From Mycobacterium sp. ITM-2016-00317 (GTDB lineage: Bacteria; Actinomycetota; Actinomycetes; Mycobacteriales; Mycobacteriaceae): a stretch of 64,000 nucleotides of DNA. How positions within the stretch are numbered: the stretch's first letter is position 1; each line of letters starts with the position of its first letter. The DNA lies in NCBI RefSeq assembly GCF_002968295.1, contig NZ_CP134399.1:3844001-3908000 (forward strand), written 5' to 3'. The notes under the pieces were generated by a model, which saw only the letters and a program-made list of their open reading frames with translations, did no database searches and was not told the origin of the DNA. Shown piece by piece: positions 1 through 8,809 of the stretch. The translations under genes were made by a program, and so were the position numbers.

Positions 1-2
1 TC

Positions 3-782
3 GCCCGAGCCGAGCGCGCAGTGCGTGAACTCGCGGGGCAGGGCGCGGCGTTGGTGGTGTTGCCCGAACTCTTCAGTAACGGGTACGCCTTTGAACCGGA
101 GTTTGCCGAGCCGATCTCGGGCACCACGGTGCAGGCGTTGGTCCAGCTCGCGCGGTCGTGCCGCATCACCATCGTCACCGCGCTGCATATCCGCGACGAG
201 GCGGGGGTTTACCGCGACCGGGCGCTGATCATCGGTCCCGACGGTCCGCTCGCCGAAGCCGACAAGTCCTATCTCTGGGGTCAGGAAGTAGGTTCGCTGG
301 TCCCAGGCGATTGGAAGGGCGCCATCGCCGACACACCTGCGGGGGTGGTCGGTGTCGCCGTCTGCTATGAGGCCGGCTTCCCCGAGATGGTGCGCGATCT
401 CGCGGTACGTGGCGCACAGATCATCGCGGTGCCGGCGGCCTTCGGGCGACCCCGTTTACACGCATGGGAACTGATGACGCGGTCCCGCGCTCTGGAAAAC
501 GGTTGCATCCTGGTCGCCGCCGGCCTCACCGGCGACAACGGCCGCGGCAACGAATTCGCCGGACACAGCCGTGTCGTCGGTCCGCGCGGCGAAGTGCTGT
601 CGGGGATCGACCACGGAGAAGGCGTCGTGCTCTGCGAGGTGGACCTCGACGACATCGAGCAGGCGCGCACCGAGATCCCCTACCTGCGATCACTGGAGTT
701 GCGCAGCACCCACGACGGCGGGGCGCGCGTCCCGCGCCCGTCCATCGACCGCACCCACGCACACGAACCGACGAGGAGCTGA
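3..782 (+). CDS. Nitrilase/carbon-nitrogen hydrolase family amidase, 5' truncated by window edge
   Basis: The open frame runs in from the left edge (first whole codon at base 3), so the N-terminus is missing; the GTG at 21 is only an internal candidate start. The nitrilase-superfamily Glu-Lys-Cys triad is readable: Glu in LPELFSNG, Lys in EADKSYLW and Cys in VAVCYEAGFPE. Such enzymes are cytoplasmic hydrolases of nitriles, amides or N-carbamoyl compounds. The next gene starts 11 bases downstream and is a NicX-type ring-cleavage dioxygenase, so a role in hydrolysing an amide intermediate such as N-formylmaleamate or maleamate is plausible, but this is inference. The family assignment is firm and the substrate unknown. 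Confidence 0.85.
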   Translation, partial: ARAERAVRELAGQGAALVVLPELFSNGYAFEPEFAEPISGTTVQALVQLARSCRITIVTALHIRDEAGVYRDRALIIGPDGPLAEADKSYLWGQEVGSLVPGDWKGAIADTPAGVVGVAVCYEAGFPEMVRDLAVRGAQIIAVPAAFGRPRLHAWELMTRSRALENGCILVAAGLTGDNGRGNEFAGHSRVVGPRGEVLSGIDHGEGVVLCEVDLDDIEQARTEIPYLRSLELRSTHDGGARVPRPSIDRTHAHEPTRS

Positions 783-793
783 GGAACACCCCC

Positions 794-1842
794 ATGATCG
801 ACTTCGAAGGTGTCGACCTGATCGAGCCGTTCCGCAAGGAACTCGAGCTGTGCAAGGTGAGGGCCGGCGAGCACGTCGTGATCCTCTCCGAACCCAGCAG
901 TCGCTCCGACTACGTGGCAGCGTCCTTCGCGGCGGCCAAATCCCTGGGTGCGCATGTGATTTCCGCCGTCGTTCCCGGCGGCTCGGCGGCACCGACCCCG
1001 TCCACCCACACCGGCGCAGGACCGGGCCTGGTGTCGGTGTTGGAGGACACCGTCGCCCAAGAACTGTTGAAGAACGCCGACCTGGTCGTCGACCTCACCA
1101 GGGAGGGATTCATCCACGCCCCCGCCCAGCAGTCGATCCTCGACTGCGGAACGCGCATCATCTTCATCTGCGACGCACCCGAGGTGCTGATCCGCAACCT
1201 CCGGCCGAGGGAGACAAGGCCAGGGCGCTCTCCGCCGTCGACGCGGCGCGAGCGGCGACCACGATGCTCGTGACATCGGCTGCGGGCACCAACCTCACCG
1301 TCGACATGGCCGACTGCCATCCCGGCTTCCAGACCGGGTTCGCCGACGACCCCGGGCGCTGGGACCACTGGCCGTCGACCATGATGCTGTGCTGGCCGCA
1401 GATCAGCGAGGGCACGATCGTGCTCACCCCCGGTGACATCCTGCTGCCGTTCAAGGAGTACATCCGCACCGAAATCCATCTCACCGTGGTGGCCGGTCAC
1501 ATCGAGAAGGTCTCCGGCGCAGGTGATGCCGCCATGCTCGAGCAGTACTTCATCGACTCGAACGACAAATGGGCCCGCTACCTCAGTCACATGGGCTGGG
1601 GTCTGATGAAATCCGCCGACTGGTTCGCCACCGCCATGTACTCCAAACACGAGATCATGGGGATGGACGCCCGCGCCTACGCGGGCAACTTCCTCTGGTC
1701 CACCGGCCCGCATCCCTTCCTGGGCCGTGACTCCTACGCCCACCTCGACATCGCGATGCGCGGATGCACGATCGAGCTCGACGGCCGCGCCGTCGTGGTC
1801 GACGGCCACCTCGTCGACGACGACATCGAGGTCTCCGCGTGA
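794..1842 (+). CDS. nicX: 2,5-dihydroxypyridine 5,6-dioxygenase (NicX/PicD type), apparent -1 frameshift near 1200
   Basis: This is a non-haem Fe(II) extradiol-type dioxygenase that opens 2,5-dihydroxypyridine to N-formylmaleamate. Reading from ATG 794, frame 2 gives residues to about 135 (ending PEVLIRNL). The rest is in frame 1 from PAEGDKARAL to the stop at 1842. One extra C at 1200/1201 restores NLPAEGDK, matching the LPTEDDK stretch I recall in Pseudomonas NicX, and gives about 349 residues, the normal family length. The segment DDPGRWDHWPS and the presumed iron ligands are present: His in SHMGWGL, and His and Asp in AHLDIAMRGC. The stop overlaps the next start (GTGA). The lesion is probably a sequence error; if real, the gene is inactivated. 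Confidence 0.8.
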
Positions 1843-3119
1843 CCCGCGCAACGGACCGCCCGATGCAGGCACTGGTCGTCGGCGCCGGTATCGGCGGCCT
1901 GAGCGCGGCCTGCACACTGCGCGCCGCGGGACTGCAGGTGACCGTGCTCGAGCAGGCACCGGAGCTCGGTGAGGTGGGAACCGGGCTGCAGATCGGGCCG
2001 AACGCGTCGCGAATCATCCTGCGGCTGGGCCTCGCCGACGCGATCAACCCGCACGTGCTCGTCACCCAAGAGTCCATCCGGCGGCGGTGGGAGGACGGCA
2101 GTCTGCTCGCCCGCACCGAGCTCGGCGACTCCGCGATCGCAGACTTCGGCGCGCCCTACTGGCATCTGCACCGGGCCGACCTGCACGCCGTGCTCCACCG
2201 CGCTGCCACCGACCCGGACCGCGCCGGCAGACCCGTCACGGTGCACACCGACTCCCGGGTGACCGAGGTCGACGACTCCGATCCCTCGCGGCCGGCGGTG
2301 ATCACCGCCGACGGCCGGCGTTTCGACGCCGATGTCGTCATCGGGGCCGACGGCATCAAATCGTGCTTCCGCGACGCCGTCGACGCGCCCACCGAGATCC
2401 TCGGCAGCGGCGACATGGCCTACCGGACACTCATCCGGGGTGACCGCGTCGGCGCCGACCCGCGAACAGCCTGGCTGCTCGACCGGCCCGCCGCGAACTT
2501 CTGGCTCGGCCACGATCATCACCTCGTCGTCTACCCGATCCGCGATTTCACCGCGCTCAACATCGTCGCCGTCGTGCCGGTGACACCCGAGGTCGATGCC
2601 GCCGGCCGGACCGAGGAACCAGCCGAATCGATGCGAAGCGCCTACACCGGCTGGCACGAGACCGTCGGCGCGTTGCTCGCCAAGTCCGAGGACACCGTCA
2701 TCGGCTGGGCACTGAATTACCAGACACCTCATACGAATTGGGTGAGGGGCTCGATCGCGCTGCTGGGCGACGCCTGCCATGCGATGCTCCCCTACTTCTC
2801 GCAGGGCGCCTCACAGGCCATCGAGGACGCCGCCGTGCTGGCTGAGGAACTCGGGGGCACCGACAGGGACGGGATACCCGCAGCCCTGCTGCGCTATCAG
2901 GACCGCCGCGCCGAACACGCGGGCGTGGTGCAGAAGGGCGCGTTGGGCAACCGCGATCTGTTCCACCTGCCCGACGGCCCCGACCAGCGAGCCAGAGACG
3001 AACGGTTCAAGGCCAAGCACGCCGAATCCGATGTGACCTTCGACTGGATCTACCGAGGGACGCCGTTGGCAAGTGACCCGAAATCGACCGCCCAACCCCT
3101 TGCGAAAGGCCGCTCATGA
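1839..3119 (+). CDS. FAD-dependent aromatic-ring monooxygenase (NicC / salicylate hydroxylase family)
   Basis: A 426-residue group A flavoprotein hydroxylase, expected to use NAD(P)H and O2 to hydroxylate an aromatic ring in the cytosol. The N-terminal Rossmann dinucleotide motif VVGAGIGGLSAA is at about residues 13-24, followed by the Glu of VLEQAP that holds the ADP-ribose. The second FAD motif, LLGDACHAMLPYFSQGA, is near residue 310 and is followed by IEDAAVLAEEL. The GTG start at 1839 overlaps the stop of the dioxygenase and the end overlaps the ABC ATPase start, so translation is probably coupled. NicC (6-hydroxynicotinate 3-monooxygenase), which makes the NicX substrate, is in this family, but salicylate or 3-hydroxybenzoate hydroxylases are equally close by eye. 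Confidence 0.85.
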   Translation: MTRATDRPMQALVVGAGIGGLSAACTLRAAGLQVTVLEQAPELGEVGTGLQIGPNASRIILRLGLADAINPHVLVTQESIRRRWEDGSLLARTELGDSAIADFGAPYWHLHRADLHAVLHRAATDPDRAGRPVTVHTDSRVTEVDDSDPSRPAVITADGRRFDADVVIGADGIKSCFRDAVDAPTEILGSGDMAYRTLIRGDRVGADPRTAWLLDRPAANFWLGHDHHLVVYPIRDFTALNIVAVVPVTPEVDAAGRTEEPAESMRSAYTGWHETVGALLAKSEDTVIGWALNYQTPHTNWVRGSIALLGDACHAMLPYFSQGASQAIEDAAVLAEELGGTDRDGIPAALLRYQDRRAEHAGVVQKGALGNRDLFHLPDGPDQRARDERFKAKHAESDVTFDWIYRGTPLASDPKSTAQPLAKGRS

Positions 3120-3946
3120 CAACACAACTCGATCCCCCATTGTCCGGGGGTACCGTGAACCAGGCTGCCCGGGTCGATATCGAGCACGTCAGCCTGGCGT
3201 TCGAGACCAAACGGTCGGGACGGGTCCAGGCGCTCGAAGACTTCAGTCTGACCATCGAACCCGGAACGTTCTGCTGCATCGTCGGACCGAGCGGCTGCGG
3301 CAAGTCGACGCTTCTGCGGATCATCGACGGACTGCAGAAGCCCGACGACGGCCGGGTTTTGATCAACGACAAGGTCGTCGAGAAACCCACCCTGGACGTC
3401 GGTTTCGTCTTCCAGAAGTACAACCTGCTGCCCTGGCGCTCCGTGTTGGCCAACGTCGAGTTCGGTCTGGAGAACCTCGGTGTGCCCAAGGACAAGCGCA
3501 GGCAGATCGCCCAGCGATGGATGAAGATCGTGGGCTTGCAGGGTTTCGAGGAGCACTACCCGGCCCAACTCTCCGGGGGCATGCAGCAGCGGGTGGGGCT
3601 GATCCGGGCCCTCGCCATCGACCCCAAGATCCTGCTGATGGACGAACCCTTCGGCGCCGTCGACGACCTGACCCGGATGAAGCTGCAGGAAGAGCTGCTG
3701 AACCTCTGGGAACGCGACAACAAGACCGTCGTGTTCGTCACCCACGACATCGAGGAGGCGCTCTACCTCGCCGACCGCGTCATCGTGATGAGTGCCCGCC
3801 CGGGCCGGATCAGTGAGATCTTCGACGTCGATCTCCCGCGGCCCCGTAATCCGGAGATCCGCGCACTGCCCGAGTTCGCCAAGCTCAAGGGCGAAGTGCT
3901 CAAGTGCCTGCACATGACCGGCGCGATCGGCCAGGACGGCGAATGA
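3116..3946 (+). CDS. ABC importer ATPase, nitrate/sulfonate/taurine (SsuB/TauB) type
   Basis: A 276-residue nucleotide-binding subunit that powers uptake through the two permeases encoded next. Walker A is GPSGCGKST (about residues 60-68), the Q-loop lies in VFQKYNLLPW, the ABC signature is LSGGMQQR, Walker B is ILLMDEPFGAVDD and the switch His is in FVTHDIEEA. About 25 residues before the ABC fold look disordered. The ATG at 3116 overlaps the hydroxylase stop (ATGA) and the stop overlaps the permease start, so it belongs to the catabolic operon. The cargo is probably the carboxylated aromatic that the operon degrades; the Ssu/Tau family carries small anionic organics. Confidence 0.93.
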   Translation: MTTQLDPPLSGGTVNQAARVDIEHVSLAFETKRSGRVQALEDFSLTIEPGTFCCIVGPSGCGKSTLLRIIDGLQKPDDGRVLINDKVVEKPTLDVGFVFQKYNLLPWRSVLANVEFGLENLGVPKDKRRQIAQRWMKIVGLQGFEEHYPAQLSGGMQQRVGLIRALAIDPKILLMDEPFGAVDDLTRMKLQEELLNLWERDNKTVVFVTHDIEEALYLADRVIVMSARPGRISEIFDVDLPRPRNPEIRALPEFAKLKGEVLKCLHMTGAIGQDGE

Positions 3947-4785
3947 CCGCAACCGAGATCGCGGAGGCGCCGCAACCGCCGGGCGCGGACGGCACCGGCA
4001 CCGGCCACGCGCGTGAACGTAAACCGATGTCGAAGCGACGCAAACACTTCTGGCTGCGGGTGGTGGCCTACGGAGCACTTCTGGGCGCCTGGCAGGTAAC
4101 CGCCATGATCAAGGGGCCGTTCTTTCTGCCGACGATCCCGGAAGTCTTCGCGGCGATGCCCAAGCTGTTCGAACAGGGCTACATCACCACGTTGGGCATC
4201 AGCATCCAGCAGTTGGTCATCGGCTTCACGTTGTCGTTGGTGATCGCGATCCCGCTCGGCGCGTTGATGGGCGCCTCGAAGACCATAGACGCCGCTCTGA
4301 CCCCGTTCGTGAACGCGCTGTACGTCACGAGCAAAGAATCGCTGCTACCGCTGCTGATCATCATCTTCGGCGCGCAGCTCGGTTACCTTGTCGCGGTAGT
4401 GGTGTTCTTCGCCGTGTTCTTCCCGATCATGAACACTGCGGCCGGGGTGCGCTACGTCGAAGGCTCCCTGTCGGAGATGGCCAACGCGTTCTGCACCAGC
4501 CGATGGCGGATGTACACGCGGATCTATCTGCCCGCCGCGGCACCGTTCGTGGTCGCCGGTGTCCGGCTGGGACTCGGGATGGCCATCAAAGGGATGGTCA
4601 TCGCCGAGCTGTGGATCTCCATCGGCACCGGACATCTGCTGCGCCAGTTCGGCGCACTGCGCGAACTTGACCTGTACTTCGCGCTCGCGATCCTGGTGAT
4701 CGCCGTCGCCCTGCTCGCCGACAAGGCGCTGTACCTGGTCGAAACCAGACTCATGCACGGCACGACCAAAGCGGGAGGGCTGTGA
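3943..4785 (+). CDS. ABC importer permease (SsuC/TauC type), first of two
   Basis: A 280-residue inner-membrane permease with a polar N-terminal tail of about 40 residues and then roughly six hydrophobic helices. The binding-protein-dependent transport EAA-like loop is seen as SEMANAFCTSRWRMYTRIYLP, with the conserved G-x11-LP spacing blurred. The start ATG at 3943 overlaps the ATPase stop. With 4785-5543 it forms a heterodimeric channel, whereas many Ssu systems use a homodimer. Base composition and codon use match the neighbours. Confidence 0.9.
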   Translation: MTATEIAEAPQPPGADGTGTGHARERKPMSKRRKHFWLRVVAYGALLGAWQVTAMIKGPFFLPTIPEVFAAMPKLFEQGYITTLGISIQQLVIGFTLSLVIAIPLGALMGASKTIDAALTPFVNALYVTSKESLLPLLIIIFGAQLGYLVAVVVFFAVFFPIMNTAAGVRYVEGSLSEMANAFCTSRWRMYTRIYLPAAAPFVVAGVRLGLGMAIKGMVIAELWISIGTGHLLRQFGALRELDLYFALAILVIAVALLADKALYLVETRLMHGTTKAGGL

Positions 4786-5543
4786 TGAATTTCGACACCA
4801 AGACCGGACGGATGACGATCTCGTGCGGAGCGGTCGCCGTGGCCCTGATCGTCTGGCAGCTCGCCGGCACCTTCGGCGGCATGTTCTGGCTGCTTCCACC
4901 GTCAGAGATCCTGGCGGCCACCTGGCACGAGACCATCAACGGCGCGCTGCCACGAGCGGCGGGTCAGACCTTGCTGATCGCCTTCGTCGGCGTCGTGGTC
5001 GGTTCTGCCCTCGGCGTTTTCATCGGCGCGCTGATGGGTCACTACGAGGCCTGGAACGCCGTGCTGGACCCGCTGGTCAAGATCGGGTTCGCCGCCCCGC
5101 TGGTGATGCTGGTGCCCGTTATCTCCATCTACTTCGGTATGGGCACCGGCGCCAAGATCGCCTTCACGGTCTTGTTCTGCATCTTCATCGTCATCATCAA
5201 CACCGCCGCCGGCCTGCGTGAGGTGCCCGACGAGGTCCTGGAGATGGCGCGCGCCTTCGAAGTCACACCACGAGCGATGATGGTCCGGATTCTCATCCCC
5301 TGGTCCGGCCCTTACATCCTGACCGGGATGCGGATGTCGGTGGGCCGCAGCATCCAGGGCGCACTTATCGCCGACCTGTTCCTCCGGGCCGAAGGCATGG
5401 GCCTGTACATGATCTCCGCAGGCAGCAGCTTCCAGCTGGACAACCTGTACGCCGCCGTCCTGGTCCTGACCGTGCTGGGCGCCGCGGTGATGTCGCTCGC
5501 CAAGGCCGGGGAGGTACGGCTGCTGGCCTGGAGAGCCGCTTGA
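4785..5543 (+). CDS. ABC importer permease (SsuC/TauC type), second of two
   Basis: A 252-residue inner-membrane permease. The ATG at 4785 shares a base with the stop of the first permease (TGATG). A GGGAGGG ribosome-binding site at 4773-4779 lies 5 bases before it, so I prefer it to the in-frame GTG at 4782. About six membrane helices are visible, with the cytoplasmic coupling loop around EVLEMARAFEVTPRAMMVRILIP, which fits the EAA motif better than in its partner. The two permeases are paralogous but clearly diverged, pointing to a heterodimer. Confidence 0.9.
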   Translation: MNFDTKTGRMTISCGAVAVALIVWQLAGTFGGMFWLLPPSEILAATWHETINGALPRAAGQTLLIAFVGVVVGSALGVFIGALMGHYEAWNAVLDPLVKIGFAAPLVMLVPVISIYFGMGTGAKIAFTVLFCIFIVIINTAAGLREVPDEVLEMARAFEVTPRAMMVRILIPWSGPYILTGMRMSVGRSIQGALIADLFLRAEGMGLYMISAGSSFQLDNLYAAVLVLTVLGAAVMSLAKAGEVRLLAWRAA

Positions 5544-5613
5544 GGACCGCAGGCGTACACCGGTGTCCGCCCCCGCATCGAAACTCTGCTACTACCAACC
5601 AGTTAGGAAGACC

Positions 5614-6693
5614 ATGACCGTGTCCTCGAACCGATCTGCCCGCATCAAACCGTGGGTGGTCACCAGCGGTGCGGTGGCCCTTGCCGCCACCCTCGTCGCC
5701 TGCTCGGGCGGTGAGCCCCAGGGCCAGTCCGACGACAGCGGCAAGCTCCGCTCGGTCAAGGTGGCCTGGAGCACCTCAGGCGATGCGTATGTGCCGCAAT
5801 CCCAGGGCCCCTGGCGATTCGGTGAGATGTTCGGGCTCGACCAGAAGAGGGACGACATCACCGAGCTGTCCTCCCATGCGACAGCGGTGCAGCTGCTGCT
5901 GTCCAATCGCGCCGAGGTCGTCACAGGTTCCTTCACCGCGTTCGTCAAGACCATCCAGGAAGGCCACGACATCCGGCTCTTCTGCCCCATCCAGGGCGTA
6001 CTCACCGATGAGGTCGTCGGCACCGGCGACGTCACCACGATCGAGCAGGTGACCGACCCGAATGTGTCGGTGGCTGTGGACAGCCCGGGCGGACTGGTCG
6101 ACCACGTCTTCAACCACGTCTTCGCCTCCAAGGGTCTCGACATCGTGGTGGCGGACCTGCCCAACGTGCAGATCCTGGAGGACGGCGGCCTGCGTCTGGC
6201 CGCGCTGGCCTCCGGCGAGGCACAGGTCGCGGTGCTCGACCCGTTCGAGCTCGCGCAGTTGCAGAAGCAGCGCGACGATGTCCACACCCTCAGCGTCGTG
6301 GCCGAGGACATGGACTCGGTCGGCTTCGTCTACGCCGCCACCAAGGAGTGGCTGGACAACAACCAGGACCGCGCGGCGGCGTTCTGCGCGTCGGTGCTGG
6401 AGGCCAACGAGGTGGCCATCGACGACATCGCCGCGTACACCGAGTGGTCCAACGAGGCGATGGATCCGGACCCCGCGGCCGAGACTCTCGAGGTGAACTG
6501 GTCGCGCGCCAAGGAATTCGGTGTCTGGCCGGTGGACATCGAGACGTTGTCGGAGCCCACGGTGGAGACCGATCTGGCGATCGCCGTCAAGGCCGGACAG
6601 CTCAATGAGTCGGCACTGGAGCTCAAGTACGAGGACATCGTCGACATCCGGCCCGCCGAGAAGGCGATCGAGCTCGTCAACGCCCAGCAGTGA
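5614..6693 (+). CDS. Substrate-binding lipoprotein of the SsuABC/TauABC-type importer
   Basis: A 359-residue periplasmic-type binding protein tethered outside the membrane as a lipoprotein. The signal peptide is N-terminal with the lipobox LVAC ahead of SGGEPQG, so Cys is near residue 30. The mature part is a TauA/SsuA/NMT1-like fold, opening with the strand RSVKVAWSTSG. The start ATG at 5614 is chosen because the Shine-Dalgarno AGGAAG precedes it and the signal peptide follows at once; an upstream in-frame start at 5563 would add about 17 non-signal residues. There is a 70-base gap after the permease, and a strong hairpin follows the stop. The ligand is unknown and is inferred to be the pathway substrate. 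Confidence 0.9.
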   Translation: MTVSSNRSARIKPWVVTSGAVALAATLVACSGGEPQGQSDDSGKLRSVKVAWSTSGDAYVPQSQGPWRFGEMFGLDQKRDDITELSSHATAVQLLLSNRAEVVTGSFTAFVKTIQEGHDIRLFCPIQGVLTDEVVGTGDVTTIEQVTDPNVSVAVDSPGGLVDHVFNHVFASKGLDIVVADLPNVQILEDGGLRLAALASGEAQVAVLDPFELAQLQKQRDDVHTLSVVAEDMDSVGFVYAATKEWLDNNQDRAAAFCASVLEANEVAIDDIAAYTEWSNEAMDPDPAAETLEVNWSRAKEFGVWPVDIETLSEPTVETDLAIAVKAGQLNESALELKYEDIVDIRPAEKAIELVNAQQ

Positions 6694-6695
6694 CC

Positions 6696-6733
6696 GGTCA
6701 CGGTGGCCGGCCCCCTCGCCGGCCACCGTGACC
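6696..6733 (+). terminator. Perfect 15-bp stem-loop between binding protein and ubiD-like gene
   Basis: GGTCACGGTGGCCGG (6696-6710) pairs perfectly with CCGGCCACCGTGACC (6719-6733) around the 8-base loop CCCCCTCG. It begins 2 bases after the stop of the binding-protein gene, and the ubiD-like start is 23 bases further on. There is no U-tract, so it may be a partial terminator, an mRNA stabiliser or a processing site that sets transporter and enzyme levels apart. Confidence 0.6.
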
Positions 6734-6756
6734 CCCGAACCCCGAGGAGAAGCACC

Positions 6757-8163
6757 GTGGCCAAAGGCCCGAAAGATCTACGACAGTTCATCGCCCAGCT
6801 CGAGGCCGACGGCGACGGCGACCTGGTGCGGGTCACCAAGCCGGTGAGCCCCCAGAACTTCGACTGCACCGCGATATTGGAGAAGCTGGACCGTCGCGGC
6901 ATACGCCCGATGGCGCTGTTCGAGTCCACCGAGGACGTCGAGGGCAGACCGTGCACGATCCCTGTCGCGATGAACGTGTTCGCCACCCGGGAACGCTGCG
7001 CGAAGGCACTCGGGTTCGACCCGAAGCAGGCGCAGATGCCGCTGTCGATGTTCTTCGCCGAGCGCAGTCGCGGCGGGATCGACCCACTGGTGATCGACCC
7101 GGCCGAGGCCCCGGTCCGCGAGGTCGTGCTGACCGGGGACGACATCGACACGCGGAAGTTGCCGATCGTCTCGCACTCCGACGGGGACTACGGCCCCTGC
7201 CTGACGATGACACTTGCGGTGCGCGACCCCGACTCCGGGGCTTACAACGTCGCCTTCATCAAGGCGTTCTACGACTTCGAGTCCAAGTCGCGCCTGCGGA
7301 TCACCATCCATTCCACCGATTCGCTGCGTGCGCTCAAGATCTACGAGGACCGCGACGAACCGATGCCGATCGTCGCGATCCTGGGCCACCACCCGGCGTT
7401 CTACCTCGGCAGCATGGGGCTCACCCCGTACCGCAACGACGACTACCGCACCATCGGTGCGTTTCTCGACGAACCCCTGCGGGTCGTGCCGTCCCAGACC
7501 TGGGGTGAGGATTTCATGATCCCCGCCGACGCCGAGATCGTGATCGAAGGTGTGGTGCCACCGGGGGTCAGGATGATCTGCGACCCGTTCGGCGACATCA
7601 CCCGTCAGTACCAGGCGCAGACACTGCGGCCGGTCATGGACATCACCGCGATCACCCACCGGGCAGCGCCGATCCTGCAGGACGTGTTCGCCGGACATCG
7701 CGACCACATGACGGTGGGTCAGATCCCGAAGGAAGGCTCGCTGTTCAACACGCTCACCGACCGTTTCGGCCCGATCATCAAGGCCGTGCACATGCCGTAC
7801 TCGGGATGCGGACGGCTGGCGTGTTACGTCTCGATCGACAAGTCCTCTGAGGGCCAGGCCAAAGCGGTTGCGCTGGCGGCACTGCAGGAGTCGTGGACAT
7901 TCCAGTTCGTCGTGATCGTCGACGCCAACATCGACGTCTTCAACGAGGAAGACGTCCTCTGGGCGGCGATGGTCTACACCGACCCGGACCGCGACATCGA
8001 CATGATCAAGAACATCCCCACCGTGTTCACCACCGCGATGGGCTACCGCAAGGTGATCATCGACGCGACTCGGCCGCTGGACCGGGCCATGCCGGAACAG
8101 AACCGGGTGCCCGCCGATGCGCTGGACCGTATCCGGCTCGAAGATTATGTGGAAGGAATCTGA
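6757..8163 (+). CDS. UbiD-family prenylated-FMN-dependent (de)carboxylase
   Basis: A 468-residue cytoplasmic enzyme expected to decarboxylate an aromatic or heteroaromatic acid using prenylated FMN made by the nearby UbiX. By comparison with UbiD/FDC1, likely Mn/prFMN-phosphate ligands are Asn in GAYNVAFI, His in LRITIHSTDS and Glu in EIVIEGVV. An Arg (SRLRI) lies where the catalytic Arg sits. The usual E-G-P-F-G-E acid motif reads C-D-P-F-G-D (ICDPFGDITRQY), so the first Glu is absent. The start GTG at 6757 is preceded by GAGGAGAAG; the upstream in-frame GTG at 6703 would lie inside the hairpin. The stop overlaps the next ATG (TGATG). Confidence 0.9.
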   Translation: MAKGPKDLRQFIAQLEADGDGDLVRVTKPVSPQNFDCTAILEKLDRRGIRPMALFESTEDVEGRPCTIPVAMNVFATRERCAKALGFDPKQAQMPLSMFFAERSRGGIDPLVIDPAEAPVREVVLTGDDIDTRKLPIVSHSDGDYGPCLTMTLAVRDPDSGAYNVAFIKAFYDFESKSRLRITIHSTDSLRALKIYEDRDEPMPIVAILGHHPAFYLGSMGLTPYRNDDYRTIGAFLDEPLRVVPSQTWGEDFMIPADAEIVIEGVVPPGVRMICDPFGDITRQYQAQTLRPVMDITAITHRAAPILQDVFAGHRDHMTVGQIPKEGSLFNTLTDRFGPIIKAVHMPYSGCGRLACYVSIDKSSEGQAKAVALAALQESWTFQFVVIVDANIDVFNEEDVLWAAMVYTDPDRDIDMIKNIPTVFTTAMGYRKVIIDATRPLDRAMPEQNRVPADALDRIRLEDYVEGI

Positions 8164-8312
8164 TGGAACGGATCTTCTGGGTCAACTGCCCCACCTGTGA
8201 CTGCCGGTACCCGGTGGACAGCTCACTGCGCCACCGCACCGACGTGCAGCTCGAATGCCCCTCGTGCCGAGGAAAGTTCGTGGTGACGGCGGCGGCGGCC
8301 ATCTCGGAATGA
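8163..8312 (+). CDS. 49-residue zinc-ribbon protein, possible UbiD partner subunit
   Basis: A very small cytoplasmic protein that starts inside the stop of the ubiD-like gene (TGATG) and overlaps the flavin-reductase gene (ATGA), so it is translationally locked to both. Two CxxC knuckles, NCPTCDC and ECPSCRG, about 20 residues apart, form a single zinc ribbon. Some UbiD-type decarboxylases (vanillate/4-hydroxybenzoate VdcBCD, BsdBCD) carry a small CxxC subunit D of about 75 residues. This one is shorter and not obviously homologous, so the analogy is positional. No other function can be read. Confidence 0.75.
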   Translation: MERIFWVNCPTCDCRYPVDSSLRHRTDVQLECPSCRGKFVVTAAAAISE

Positions 8313-8809
8313 CCGCCGCCGGATCCGAGGCCGAGGTGCTCGACGCCATCCCGATCGCGACCGCGGTCATCACGTCGGGCACCGAGGCCGACCCGGCCGG
8401 CTTCACCGGAAGTGTGTGGGGCGAGCCGCGTAACCCCGGATGGCTGGCGGTGCCGGTGTCGGCGGGATCGTCGACGCTGCCGGTGATCGTCGCGACCGGA
8501 CGGGTCGGGGTGAACGTGCTGGGCGAGCGTTGCAGGCCGTTGGTGGGCGCTTTCGCCAAACGGGTCGAGAAGTCGTCGCACCGGTTCGACGGCGTCGACT
8601 GGACGTTCCACAACGGTGTTCCGGTGCTGACCGGCGGCATCGCCTGGTTCTCGTGCACCCTCGATTCGGTGGTTCCGTTCGGCGGTTACCAGATGATGAT
8701 GTGCCGGATCGAGCGCAGTGAGATATGCAGCAAGGAGCCACCTCTGGTGTGGGTGAACGGCCACGGCATCCCGGCGGGGACTGCAGCGACGACGGAGGTG
8801 GACCGATGA
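8309..8809 (+). CDS. Flavin reductase family protein (split-barrel, FMN binding)
   Basis: A 166-residue flavin-reductase-like split barrel. The segments GFTGSVWGEPRNPGW near the start, VNVLGERC, LVGAFAKR, a run HRFDGVDW and VPVLTGGIAWFSC match the actinobacterial HpaC/DIM6 pattern. It would reduce FMN/FAD with NAD(P)H. Possible uses are reduced flavin for UbiX/UbiD maturation or a two-component oxygenase, but no two-component oxygenase is visible here. It overlaps neighbours at both ends by 4 bases. Confidence 0.85.
   Translation: MTAAGSEAEVLDAIPIATAVITSGTEADPAGFTGSVWGEPRNPGWLAVPVSAGSSTLPVIVATGRVGVNVLGERCRPLVGAFAKRVEKSSHRFDGVDWTFHNGVPVLTGGIAWFSCTLDSVVPFGGYQMMMCRIERSEICSKEPPLVWVNGHGIPAGTAATTEVDR

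Noticed and set aside
1190..1210. Programmed ribosomal frameshift in the NicX-like gene
   Set aside because: No slippery heptamer or downstream structure was evident, and four further -1 sites of the same kind occur in unrelated genes, so missing bases are simpler.
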